A stretch of DNA of 64,000 nucleotides from Liolophura sinensis. Taxonomy: Eukaryota > Mollusca > Polyplacophora > Chitonida > Chitonidae. The position numbers and the translations under genes were made by a program. Below, one piece after another: positions 36,479-48,292 of the stretch. The stretch spans positions 40,244,191 through 40,308,190 of the forward strand of contig NC_088302.1 of NCBI RefSeq assembly GCF_032854445.1, given 5' to 3'. The stretch's first letter is position 1; every line of letters begins with the position of its first letter. The notes under the pieces were generated by a model, which saw only the letters and a list, made by a program, of their open reading frames with translations, had not been told where the DNA came from and did not search any database.

Positions 36479-37118
36479 AACATTTGTGAATGACTTGTCT
36501 TAGAATATCAGAGTTATAACACCAGTATTAGAAATGAAGTGGGTGAGAAGTTTGGTTGGATAGGGATGGTTCCGGTGAGCTCACGAGGAAGCTAGTCAGT
36601 CTCTACCTCACTTTTTAATACTGGTATGAACTTATTAACACACACACAGAGCAACAGTGTTGTAGATCTATATAACCCCAGGCTATAAGACTTGATTGAC
36701 ACCTGTTGAACATGGTGGTGACGCAGGCTGATGTATTTGTTAGCCGGATGACTAATCAACTCTAGTTATAATTTTAGTGCCAGATTTTCTGCTGTTTTTA
36801 ACGTACTGCATTGATCCGTCTTCACACTACATGTCTCTAATATCAGTTCAAGAGCAGAGGGAAGGTCTCTGTAACTGTACCAGGTAAGATTGTCATTCTC
36901 CGGGAAATCTATACCACAGGTGATACAGTATGACTACACCTGGTGGAGTAGTTAAAACAGGTGTGTTCCTGATGGTTTGCTATGTCCTCCTCTGAGATAA
37001 CGCTCTTTGTTAACTGTTAACAAGTCAGACTGCTGAAGAAGTTCCAGGATATGTGACTGAACATTTTCCACAGTGAGTATATAAATTCTTCATTCTCCCT
37101 TTCTTTACACTGTTATGT

Positions 37119-37525
37119 GTTGTTTAGTTTATACGTACCGGTATTAGTAATTGTGTGAACATAAGTTTTTCTCAGAAACTTTGTTCTTTATTTATTTATT
37201 TATTTATTTGATTGGTGTTTTACGCCATACTCAAGAATATTTCACTTATACAACGGCTGGCAGTATTATGTTGGGTGGAAACCGGGCAGAGAGAGCCCGG
37301 TGTGGGGGGGGGGGGGGCTAGCAGACCTTCCCACGTCCGACCGGAGAGGAAGCCAGCATGAGCTGGACTTGAACTCACAGTGACCGCATTGGTGAGAGAC
37401 TCCTGGGTCATTACACTGTGCTAGCGCGCTAACCAACTGAGCCATGGAGGCCCCCCGTTGTGTAGTTTATAAGTACTGGTATTAATAATTGTGTGAAAAT
37501 AAGTTTTTCTCAGAAACTTTGTTCT
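37119..37525. repeat. 69-bp direct repeats flanking a SINE
   Basis: 37119-37187 and 37457-37525 align without gaps with five mismatches (about 93% identity) and lie immediately on either side of the SINE at 37188-37456. Confidence 0.85.
37188..37456 (-). repeat. Full-length SINE family A with internal G-run
   Basis: Tail (TTTA)5, all body motifs, AACTCACAGTGACCGCATTG and the complete head complement CTAGCGCGCTAACCAACTGA followed by GCCATGGAGGCC. A run of G interrupts the body at about 37305. Confidence 0.9.
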
Positions 37526-38570
37526 CTGAATGTAGGGCTGTAATGTACATGAATATTGTACCAGTGCATTATCAATATCTCTGTCATCTTAACTAGGGCT
37601 AATATAACCAATGAGTATATTAGTATGTAATATTAGTATGTTCATGTACACTAATAGTGAATGGGAATAATAGTATATGTATATTAGTCACACGTCTTAA
37701 GAATCTTCATTCATTTTTCAACAAGTAAATATATATATAAAATGTTATGCGACTTCAGAATACAAATATGAAATAAGAACATCTTTTGACTAGTATATTA
37801 AATGCACATTTCTGTATAATGACAAGAATTTGTGGGCACTCGGGAAGTGAGTTGTTTTTTTGGTTAACATCACAGCAGTGCATGTGTTTTATGTCGTTGA
37901 ATTAGTAGCACATTTGCAGCTTTGCAGAAACTTGTGCATAAAACAGGAAAGAACACAAGTGTGCGTAGGTTGGGCTACCGTCCCATGTTTCGAAGGCGGA
38001 ATTAGCTAGCTTCCCTGAGTTCCCCATTGTCCCCATTACAGTTGTCTAGACGAGAGGTACATGTGACATTAAAAAAGCAGTTTCAAATGAAGCATGATAA
38101 AATGTGGAAAAGTTTTAAGAAAGACAACACCTCTGAAATGTGCAAGCAGCTTCTCAATTGTGTTGTAGTCACGTTTGCATAAAGAGGTAACACCCTTTAG
38201 GGATCTAGTATCACAATGGGTTTGAAAGGGTAAAAAGTACAATTTTGTCTCTTAGTTCTTGGTGCTGGAGGATGAAATTTATTGAACAATTGAATAAGAG
38301 AGTGAGCCTCATTTTGATTTTTTTTTGGGGGGGAAACCCAATACATCAGGCCACAGAAGAAGCTACCTTTAGCTGTACATGTACATCCCTGTGGCTGACA
38401 GCTTTGTGTAGCTCACTACTTAACCTAGTAATATTATGTTGTTGTTGTATTTAATTCAACTAGCTACTTTTCATTTCTGAAATTTGCTACTGGTAATTCA
38501 TAATGGAAATCGTCCATAATTACTTTTTCTAAGTGAAGCTTTTAAGAAGTTTAAAAGTTAAATTATATTA

Positions 38571-38670
38571 TGTATTTATTTGATTGGTGTTTTACACTGT
38601 ACCCAAGAATATTACACTTATACGACGGCAGCCAGCAATGTGATGAAAACCCATGACCATCTGCAGATAT
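38571..38670 (-). repeat. SINE family A fragment
   Basis: Tail, GATTGGTGTTTTACACTGTA, CTTATACGACGGCAGCCAGC, then CCCATGACCATCTGCAG. Confidence 0.75.
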
Positions 38671-40540
38671 TGAATATTAGAACCATCCTCTGTGTGACTA
38701 TACAATGTCTATAGCTGACAAATCGTTTAACAAACAACACATGAACCTGCATGTCTGACATCATAACCCCAGTGAACAGCCTTGCGAAATGATCTGGCAT
38801 CTATTATGCTCTGTGCCGAGTGACATCATCATGGGTTGCTTTGTGTCAAATGTAGGCCTGTAGTGCTGTACATAGAAATACAGTGTGCAGTCACAATGAT
38901 AGCTAATGCAAGCTGTGATTCTAGGCTGGCTGCTGATCGAGCCATTTAGTAATAAACAATGCTGTACTGAGTCAGAGAGCAGGCTGCACGTGGCAATTAA
39001 ATCTGATGTATGGAATATCTTGACTAAGCTGCAAAACAGAAACCATGTGTAATGTGAAAAAAAAGTTCATTTGGCAAAAGATATGGCAGATGTGTACATG
39101 TGTATTAACTTCAGAGTTGGTGTGCTTTGATTATTTGACACTGGATCCACACACAAGAACATAGATCAAAGGTAAGATTATTGCGTTTGTAGCCTAATCA
39201 ATCATACTGGCTTGGTACATTACGGTACTTTATGTGAATGTATGATTAATTCACTGGAGATTTTTACTTTCAGGATACTTATAAGTAGTTAAATACAACA
39301 GTATACATTGTGAAGTAAGTATATGTATCATCCGGCTTTTGAATCCCCTTGGAAGTAAAAGTATGTGTGACATATTTCAATGTATACATTTATAAAAGAC
39401 TTGAAATGAATGGTTCAAGGCATTTTTTTTTGTCTTAAGACATTTCAAAATGTAAATGTGTTATTTCTTTGTTTTGTGAAATATACAAGTCATGTAAAGC
39501 CGAGGTAACATGATATGTTGAAGGATGAACAATGTAGTTTGAATCTCTGATCTTAAAAAATGATCCTTTCAACATATACATGGTGTATACAAATTCATTA
39601 TGGGATATTGATTTTAATATATTGCTCAAAGAAGGAGTATTTTGTGATAACATCTGAATTATGTGTGCGAATAGCGGTAACTTGATTTTAATGGATATAA
39701 ATATTTTGCATTAAAAAGACAAATTTAGCAATATCAGTACAGGATTTTTGGGATTTTTTTTTTTTTGTGTGTTATTGTCACAAAGTTTACAACATAAATC
39801 TGATATACATAGTTTGGACCTCGCATTAAAGGTTGATGGCCACAATTGGTTTTGACAGATCTTTGAACCCACTCTTGTATGATCATTGCCATGCAGCCTG
39901 TACTATAGATTTTGGAATTTGGACTGTTCTGACTATGTGCTAATAGTTTGCATGTGTTTGAAAACCTGTACACTAATTCGCTGCATGGTTTTTTTCCCAC
40001 ATCTCTCTCAGATTCTATCTGATATGCAGGAAATACGGGTGACTGTGTGTGTACTATCTAAATGAAGTCTCTAACCTCTGCTCACTCAGCCAGACCTGTT
40101 AAGATTATATCATGTCTCAGTACTTGGTTGTACTCGACTGAAAAGATCTTCAAATTATATGTCTGAGTAAAGCTTTCTAATTTTGTCCACGATGTAAAGA
40201 TAGAGTTCTTTATCCAGGGGTGTACAGGGGCATACTCTATGTTGATGGTTCATGTACATTTGCAGCCTATAGCTATATGTATGAGATATATAAATTTAAA
40301 TTTCTATTTTTTTGCATAGCATAATATATGGATAATATTTCTGCTTGTTGTGTGACTTTGTTTCACAGCTAGTGAATGGGTTTTTTTATGATAAACTTCT
40401 TGTTTCTTACTTTCATAACATATAAGTACATGTACAACACCTCTAAAAAAAACACATCAGATTATGTGCATGGCTAAGTTTTGGGATGCCATTCATGTTA
40501 CTGTTCTAATTTTTCATCAACAGGCCACAAAAAATACTAA

Positions 40541-40747
40541 CCTAATTCCTCAATCTTTTCACATATGAAAGGGCAATTTTCAGTAGAATGTGCACACTTT
40601 TGATTTTGGAGACAAAACTACCTTGGTTGGATTAGTGAGAGGGGTTTCACAAAAGTATAATTTTATATCAGTCTACACAGAATGATGACTTCAGAATATG
40701 CTTGAATGAACACCTTGCAAACATGTAAAAAGGTTGAAAAATTACAG
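40541..40747 (+). repeat. Small TIR element family F, best copy
   Basis: The left end CCTAATTCCTCAATCTTTTC and right end ATGTAAAAAGGTTGAAAAAT form an imperfect terminal inverted repeat. Internal motifs are shared with 4364-4581 and 32246-32360. Confidence 0.6.
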
Positions 40748-41242
40748 TACAGAGAATACAAATGTTTTCACACATACGTGTGTATGCAATGTCTCACTCT
40801 CTATATAAAATACATGTAGATTACAAAAAATATAGCATAACAGTAACAGTGTAAAATTTGAAGACTTTAATAATGATCAGTGCAAAAAGAAATTAATTTA
40901 TTTGATTAGTGTTCAAAACTGTACTCACGAATTTTTTAACGTATACTTTGATATGGTTTATGATTGGACTGACGAAAGTAGCATGTAAAAAGGTTGAAAA
41001 ATTACAGTACAGAGAATACAAATGTTTTCACACATACGTGTGTATGCAATGTCTCACTCTCTATATAAAATACATGTAGATTACAAAAAAATATAGCATA
41101 ACAGTAACAGTGTAAAATTTGAAGACTTTAATAATGATCAGTGCAAAAAGAAATTAATTTATTTGATTAGTGTTCAAAACTGTACTCACAAATTTTTTAA
41201 CGTATACTTTGATATGGTTTATGATTGGACTGAGGAAAGTAG
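40722..41242. repeat. 260-bp tandem duplication, almost identical copies
   Basis: 40722-40981 repeats as 40982-41242 with an offset of 260-261 (one extra A in an A-run) and only a few substitutions. Each copy includes the right end of the family F element and a degraded SINE family A tail (AATTTATTTGATTAGTGTTC). Confidence 0.9.
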
Positions 41243-41669
41243 CGCTTCAAAATCAACTCCCAGCCCTTCTCCAAGACGTCGCTATAAACCTAAACAAAAT
41301 GGCCGCCATAACAGTGAAACAAATGAATGGATCCCTGCATGCTTCACTCTGACTTGCCAAAGGCTGAACATTATATGTAATGAGTATAGAAAACCAAATA
41401 CTGCAAATTACCTGATAATTTCTTGGAATTTTTTTTTTACCAGATAATTGCCTTTCTGCACAAACTGTAGTACCGAAGTATGAATTAGATTAGTTTGTGT
41501 AAAATCATCTGAAGCTATATATTATTTACCATAAATGACGTAAAATTTCACATGACTGATTTACTGCATGGTCATGTATGTGTACATTAGCATGTACACA
41601 TGGCAGTTTACAATGTTAAATTTCATCCTAATTTAGCTTAGTATTACGATGTTATAGTTACAGGACCTA

Positions 41670-41845
41670 CCGTAAATAACCTAAAATTCCACCTAATAAA
41701 GGACATTTTTAGAGGCAGTTAATGTCCTAAAATTTTATTTGTGTTGCTAAGACTTGCATTTTTCCAGTAGAATAGCATATCATTCCTTTCAAACAAACCC
41801 CACATCAAGAATTCTCAGTCATTTACAGTCTATATTCAGTGAGGA
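41670..41845. repeat. Relic of foldback family E
   Basis: TACCGTAAATAACCTAAAAT, GACATTTTTAGAGGCAGTTA, TTGCATTTTTCCAGTAGAA and AAGAATTCTCAGTCATTTAC in family E order. Confidence 0.5.
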
Positions 41846-42929
41846 TAGAATTAAATTTAATATAGTACATGTGTTATTATTATGCAATACTGTTATGTAA
41901 TAGACATTAAATGAAGCCAAAGGCATAGCAAACCTACAAACCTGTTATCACACATCTACCGGTATATTTATGTATATACATTGCTGAAATCAGTCCTTGA
42001 GAGGATTTCTTTATGCTCACCCCTTTGGGCTGTTAGATATAAAGTGTTGACATCAGACGACAAAATACATAAGAAGTAAGTTCATAGGGTGTATAAAATC
42101 GACTGTATGCGCCCAAGTGTGAAGAGGCCGAAAAAGAAAGTAAAGTACTATCTCTCTGATATTAATGGAGTTCTATATGAATTAGGCCTGGCAAGTGTAT
42201 AAAGTATGTGGTACTGTTATAAAGTGGAAACCCGGAAATGTCAGCTGTGGTAAAGTGATATATATTTTCAATGTAAAATTGTGTGCATTGGGTATCAATG
42301 ACCCATTATATACATTATGCATTATATCTTCTGGCAAGTATTTTTTTCTGACGAGAGAATTTTGTGTATGCCTGCTCCATACAAAGGTCTTTGTGTTAAT
42401 ACAGCCAAATGAGTGTGGCAGGCAAAATAATGTGAATGATCTAATTTCCTCTGAATATTAACCGCATCTATCTGTCTTTAGTGAAGGTATGATTTAATAT
42501 CAAGCGTTTTAGAGATATATATATCAACTGACAATCTTTGGATTATTTATAATATGATTATTCAAATCAGAGCTAGTCTGTAAAGGCATCGGTGTCATAT
42601 ATTATAAGGTTTGTCTCACAACAAGGAGTTTTGAAGAGGCATCATTTTCCAGTCTACATGATTTCTAAATGGTTATGTTCAAATTTTGATTGAATAGTAT
42701 CTTTTTACATTTTTTTATCTAGTCCTTAAAGCCAGGTATCAAAATTTTGTTTTACTGACGTGGAAAAATTGTATCCTTGGGTGAAGACAACATGATTGAA
42801 ATATAACAATAGTGATACTGTCAAATTCAGTGGTATCAATGTACATGTGTGTAGACTGAGCAGTGTTGGTAATTGGCATATTGAGTAAAATACTCTGAAA
42901 GTGCTGCCAGATGAACACAGAAACTCTAT

Positions 42930-43445
42930 GGGGTGTCATAAATCTGGCATGAGTACACAGTGACTGGGTGGGCTGGTGTCGTAAGTCTGGTGTCAGCACA
43001 CAGTGGCTGGGTGGACTGGTGTGATGAGTCTGGTGTCAGCTCAGTGACTGGGTGGGATGGTGTCTTAAGTCTGGTGTCAGCACATAGTGGCTGGGTGGAC
43101 TGGTGTGATGAGTCTGGTGTCAGCTCAGTGACTGGGTGGGACGGTGTCTTAAGTCTGGTGTCAGCACACAGTGGATGGGTGGACTGGTGTCCTAAGTCTG
43201 GTGTCAGCACACAGTGGCTAGGTGGATGGGTGTCATAAGCCTGGTGTCAGTACATCGTCACTGGGTGGGCCAGCGTTGTAAGTCTGGTGTCAGTACACAA
43301 TGGCTGGGAGGACCGGTGTCAGAAGTCTGGTGTCAGCACACAGTGACTGGTTGGGTTTCATAGGTTTGATATAAGTACACAGTGACTGGGTGGGGTGTCT
43401 GGTGTCACAGTGACTGGATGGGTCAGTGTCATAAGTCTGATGTCT
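42930..43445 (+). repeat. ~43-bp G/T-rich minisatellite related to SINE family B
   Basis: About 11 units of CAGTGACTGGGTGGGCTGG, TGTC-TAAGTCTGGTGTCAGC, ACA. The last unit passes into GATGTCTTCAGCATGATA, which also follows a GTGACTGGGTGGGGTGTCAT word in the SINE family B copy at 62.46 kb. Open frames on both strands here are repeat artefacts. Confidence 0.9.
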
Positions 43446-44523
43446 TCAGCATGATATACCTGTTATATTATTTGAGATTATATTTCACAATATAATGGCT
43501 CTGACATTCAGTTGAGAACAATTAATATTTATATCTGTGATATTCAAAAGAGGTAAAAAAACTTGCTTATAAAAAACTTAAAATAATTTAATTGTTCATA
43601 CTAAAATTATTGCAGGATGTTTGTGATAATAATAATAAATGTATTATTACATGCACATTATGATAATTAATCACAAATCAAAGACTAGGGGTTTTTCTAG
43701 GAGACAGTTTAAATATTAAGGATACTGAAGTGCAAATGGAAAGAATAGAAGTTACATCTTGCCTATAATAACTTTAGTTATTACGTGCAGATATAGGCTT
43801 GATCTGTAACAGGCAGTGTAATTTCTTACAGTGTGAGAGGCCTGTAGAATGAAATTTGCATTCCCCAGATGTACGAGACTTGCTTTTAACATCCGTAACA
43901 AGCAAGATGTCAAAAACTGTTAAAATTTAACAGTTTTTATTACTTTAGTCTCCTATAGCAGTGTTGAATAATTCAGGGGGAAAGAATGCAAGATGTGGCC
44001 ATTAATAGTAAGATTCATGAATATATTAACTCATATCAGGTCAGGTAGAAATGAAATGAAGTTGCAGCCACAAAGCACCTGTGTAAGATGGCGGACAGAT
44101 ACTTGTGTATATATGCACATATTAAAATATATTTTCAGTTTTGAACTTCTGTATTACGGTACTTAATTAATCAAGTTTTCATATTGATCAAGGCAACTAT
44201 TACTGAGTGCATTCTATTAAATAATCTTATGACTGGTTAATTTGCATAATTTAAAAGTCAGAAACAAAAGGAGGAGAATGTGAATGATCATTTTTACATG
44301 TACATCCTTAATTTCAGAAGAGGAAGACTATTGCAGTGTCAGAGGTGTATATGTATTAAGTATAATCATTCTTGGGAAAACGATGAAAACATGCAAGGTT
44401 TTAGGGTGTAGATGTGTCATGGAAACATTTACAGAGAGCATCGTGTGTATGAGGGCTGTAGATTGAGCTGTAAGTTATCTGCCTGACCTTTGTCAGCTGT
44501 AAGCCGCATGTATATATCTCCAG

Positions 44524-44725
44524 GCCTTCCGGCTGAATTTGAACAATACGATGAAAGACAATCCCAGTTCCTTGTCAACAGGTGTGCTCCGAGACTTAAC
44601 ATTTAAGATCAAGCTGTCAGTCAATGAAGACATATATATACCTAGTAAATACGCGGACTACTGCCCGAAGGGACATGTCACAGGAGCTGGTATTGGTAAC
44701 AAACTGAAATTTAACAACTGGCCAG
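44524..44725 (+). CDS. Candidate internal exon, plus strand, unidentified
   Basis: A 202-nt segment between a good acceptor (TATATATCTCCAG|GCC) and a good donor (CCAG|GTATGT). Frame 0 is open throughout (67 codons plus one base): AFRLNLNNTMKDNPSS, then GVLRDLTFKIKLSVNEDIY, then Y-A-D-Y-C-P-K-G-H and KLKFNNWP, with one N-glycosylation sequon (NNT). The base composition is clearly less AT-rich than the flanks. It ends in phase 1 and would join the acceptor at 55754 in phase. A second frame, starting two bases in, gives LPAEFEQYDERQSQFLVN for 26 codons before a stop and would be in phase with the 29352 donor, so the coding frame is not settled. No family is recognised. The following intron starts with a diverged tandem repeat whose first unit overlaps the donor. 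Confidence 0.45.
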
Positions 44726-45240
44726 GTATGTTGATGAAAACTGCATCAGGGTGGGCCATGTGTCCAGGTGGGTTGTGAATTTTATAGAAAGCCTTAAAAC
44801 AAATGGGGATTACCCTGCCTTTTTTTGATATCTATTGTTGATGTGATAATATGTTTGTTTTTAGCTGAAGGGCTACATGAACATATGTAAAACTTTTTAA
44901 AAGGAAAATTAATTATAATTTATCTTGATGAAAACTGTGCTGGGTTTGGCGCCCTAGGTGAGTAATGAAGGACTCATAAATAAAAAAAGTAAAAGGGGAA
45001 TCCCGGCTTTGTTTTAATTATATTTTTGTTGAGATTTATCTTGATGAAAAATGTAGGGCTTTAGCGCTAACTATTGAATTACTCAGAAACCCCAAAACCA
45101 AGCAGGTGATCCCTTGCTTTGTTCAGATTTTAATAATAATACATTTATTTTGAATGTAACAAATTTGATATTAGCTCAAGGGCCATATAAGTTAAACTTT
45201 AAGAAAATAAATGGTAATACCTTTTCTTAAGACAGTTAGA
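44726..45240 (+). repeat. Diverged tandem repeat after the 44725 donor
   Basis: TTGATGAAAACTG-type unit starts lie at about 44731, 44929 and 45041, followed by similar blocks (GGGGATTACCCTGCCTTT / GGGGAATCCCGGCTTTGTT / GTGATCCCTTGCTTTGTT). The units are of unequal length and old. Confidence 0.5.
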
Positions 45241-46589
45241 TACGTATATACAAAGTAGTAGTCTGGAAGCCAGATGTTCATGTCAGTGCGCTAAAATGCA
45301 TAAGGTGTTTAATGAGGGTTGAGTGCAACTATAGAATGCCCTAGGCTGCTGTACATACCATCTGTACTTTATTTTGTAATCCTGCTCCAGTTCTGTGTGT
45401 AAAAAAATAATTGCTCCACATTAAAGTCCCTCTGTATGTGGGTGGTAGCTTTTTTCCAGGTACGGATTTATCAATAAGGGATTTACCTCCTTGTTTTAAT
45501 AGTCATATCTGTGACCCCCAGGGAATTAGGTCACGTGGGGAGCTAGCTAGACCATGACTGATTCATGTAAACCTAAATACTGAACAATGAGACTTCAGGC
45601 TTAAAGACATGTGGGCAGCTATATAGAAAAAAGTGCTAAAAAAAAATGCTACCACCTGTGGTGTCATTAAAAACTCTCTATTGAGCAGCAGTGTATTTTC
45701 ATCTTTAAGCTTTGACTTGGGCGTTATATTTGTATTCCATGCCCTGACCTGGACACTTAATGAACACATTCTACATATAGTGCTGTAGCTAGTCTTATAT
45801 GGGGGTTATAAGAAATTCAAATGGTATAGTCGTGCTGTCAGAGTAGCAAGAACATGAGTAAAATGCTGGAGAAATCGTTTTGGACTACCAAGTTGTTCTT
45901 GCTCATTCATTCTGCTTCAGTGTGAGGTATGAGATGCTGAAGTTTTGAGTGATTGAACAGCCCCTTTACTATGTGTATATACATGTAGCTCTGATAGATT
46001 ACGAGGGTGCTGTCAGTCACATATCAGAGGCTGATAATATTTTTCCTGCCAAGATCTCTCTGCAGGTCGACTGACAAGCCTTTTAGTGCTGGGTAGGGAA
46101 ACCTTATCTCTGTTCTGGCTCTCTCATTGACTACAGTTGAATCAGTTTTTTTTTCGTGCAGGTGAGGCTTAGAAGTAAACACGCACTGACTACACATGTA
46201 CCTACAGCTTGGAGGTGCATGTGTAACTCGCAGGCAACTTAACTCATGGGAATGTTTAACTCAGTTGTGGGTTTTGTTTGGATGGCCTTAATTTAGTCAT
46301 CAGTCCAGGATTAAGGGGTAACAATTCACTGCATTCCAACCCAGATTAGGGACTCCACCACTTCCGCCTGCCTGGAATAAACACAGAAGCCTATGCTGTA
46401 CACATGGGCAGAGTACATCTGGAAGTTTATTATTCTGACCTGCTTTTGCTTGGTGTAAGTACATTACTACAATATTTAACACCTTATTCTCTGTTTCGCT
46501 GTGTTTTCAAATGAGATCCATGTACAGTGTATTAATTTACCTTTATATTTTGTCTCATAATGTACATAGACCTGTATGGCATACAAGAC

Positions 46590-47013
46590 ATACCCTAAAT
46601 AACCGTAAATTTCGTCCATGACTAACTCGCCCATTTTTCCTGATTCTGAGAGGTCTGTTGATTTTAGAAAGGTATTTTGAGGTTTGCTTGGAACATGAGA
46701 TGATGCTCTATTGGAAACTTGTAAGTTTCAGCAGTAAAAATAATATTTTGTGACATTTATTTGCCTCTAAAAACGTACTTTTGCGGAAGAAATTTTAAGT
46801 CTTTTAGGGTACTATATTTGACCTAAAAATTCCCCCATCGGAGATGAATAAAAGTCATTACTTTTAGTGCTCAGAAATTTACTTTTTCAAAGTAGAATTT
46901 CATATTACCTTCAAATAAACCTCGAAGTATATTTCTAAGATCGAATATAACTCTCAGAATCATGAAAAAATGAATAACCTAAGCACGGACAAAATTGTAG
47001 GTCAAAGGGTGTA
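46590..47013. repeat. Complete foldback (palindromic) element, family E
   Basis: The outer ends are ATACCCTAAATAACCGTAAA and the complement of ATACACCCTTTGACCTACAA. Inward, both arms carry ATTTCGTCCATGACT / ATTTTGTCCGTGCTT, CTGATTCTGAGAGGTCT / ATGATTCTGAGAGTTAT, TTTTAGAAAGGTATTTTGAG / TCTTAGAAATATACTTCGAG and a CTCTATTGGAAACTTG / TTCTACTTTGAAAAAG equivalent. The arms are about 170-200 bp with a short centre. No open frame, so non-autonomous. Confidence 0.75.
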
Positions 47014-47615
47014 TTTCTTACCTAAAGCTGGTTGTGAGCCCACCCCACTGTGTACAGTATATGTAAATATTTATTTTAAGGTGTTTAAACTGATGTGAGC
47101 TGAAGGTGTATGAAAAAGGCTTATTTCAGTATGGTCTTACAGAAATAATAGCTTTAACTATATTAAGATCTGTACTGTAGGAGCATAGGGCAGTGTGTTT
47201 GTATTGCCACGGCTTACACATGTTACTGAATTAAAAAAATCACCCAGGCATGTCAAGGTTTGAATTGAGGTGTAAATTGACCTGTTAAGATTAACTCCCC
47301 ATTCTGTACGAGTGATTTTCATAAGGCTCTATAAAGTTTTATTAGATTGCTACTGTCAGTGTGGTTCTCAGGGGGTCACAGCTTGTATATGGCCTTGAAT
47401 CATTGGCCGGGGCACAAGACTGTCAGAGGACAGGTAATTTACCTGTGTGCTCCAGGGGCAGTTGATTGGGAGAGTACCAGACTAGAAGTGCTTTACAGAG
47501 GCAGTCATCAGTGAATTTTTTCCATGGTTAGGTTTGTGGTTTGGTTTTATCCAGTGTTACATGGAGGAGCTACAATGTAAGATATATGTTTATACATATC
47601 TTTTGTTAAGAAGGC

Positions 47616-47621
<6 letters not shown>

Positions 47622-47652
<31 letters not shown>
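47622..47652. repeat. (TA)n microsatellite
   Basis: About 15 TA units. Confidence 0.9.
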
Positions 47653-48062
47653 GCTATTATTCTTATAAACAGACAATTATAATTAAGCGATGTGCCTTTA
47701 GTAAGTAGCATACCCTTTAGCACAAACAGGAACTTGATATAGCCAGTCAGTAAGCCTGTTATTCAGTAAAAACAACAACATTGTGTACCTTTTCCAGAAC
47801 ATAAGCTTTGTTATTATGTATCATGAAATAAAGTTAGGTCGGGTTAATTTATACACAAGTCAGACATTTGCATGTTGCACAATTCTTCACTTTACACTTG
47901 TAAATGGTTTTCAAGGACATTCATATGCTGTATGTCAATCACTAAAATCGGTGAAAATTTAGTTTAATGCATGGATTTCCTCATGATGTGATCAGATAAT
48001 ATTTTCACAAGATTTACTCAGTATTATTATTTACTATTATATTTTTCATGCATTTATTTTGA

Positions 48063-48292
48063 TTTCTGTAAATGTACTTTAAACGACCTAAAATGTTATC
48101 CTAAAAAGTGCATTTCTAAAGGAAAATGTATGTCATGAAATAAAGTTTTTGTCATTACATTTATCTAGAAGGATATCAAGCAGAACCTTATCTTTCTAAA
48201 ACTCATAGAGGTCTCCAAATCAGTAAAAAAATGAGCAGCTTAGACATTTTAGAAATTTTACGTCATTTTAGGGTAAAATATTTAGAGCAAAT
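48063..48292. repeat. Relic of foldback family E
   Basis: ACGACCTAAAATGTTATCCT, AAAAGTGCATTTCTAAAGG, TATCTTTCTAAAACTCATAG, AGGTCTCCAAATCAG and ACGTCATTTTAGGGTAAAAT. Confidence 0.5.

Larger units (their letters stand above)
29353..44523 (+). other. Long plus-strand intron or intergenic region
   Basis: About 15 kb with no supported exon. It holds SINE copies (31.5, 32.1, 32.8, 33.6, 37.2 and 38.6 kb), dispersed repeats at 32.25 and 33.3 kb, the splice-donor-bearing minisatellite (34.97-36.48 kb), a 260-bp tandem duplication (40.7-41.2 kb), foldback relics and the SINE-derived minisatellite (42.9-43.4 kb). A short Ser/Pro/Arg-rich frame at about 41.24-41.33 kb and ATGGCGG-type words at 34409 and 44087 were looked at and not accepted as exons. 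The stretches 29.5-31.4 kb and 38.7-40.5 kb show nothing but AT-rich unique sequence. Confidence 0.5.

Noticed and set aside
35614-36483. Repetitive open frames on both strands (up to 128 aa) that could be read as a repeat protein.
   Set aside because: They follow the minisatellite unit, are open on both strands, and lack any splice or start context.
41232-41360. Ser/Pro/Arg-rich frame (STPSPSPRRRYKPKQ) and an AAAATGGCCGCC word that could be a start or YY1 site.
   Set aside because: No matching acceptor and donor pair, and the upstream part of the frame lies in the tandem duplication; too weak to call an exon.
42926-43238. 92-94-aa repetitive frames on both strands.
   Set aside because: By-product of the G/T-rich minisatellite; the frame is lost where the unit length changes.
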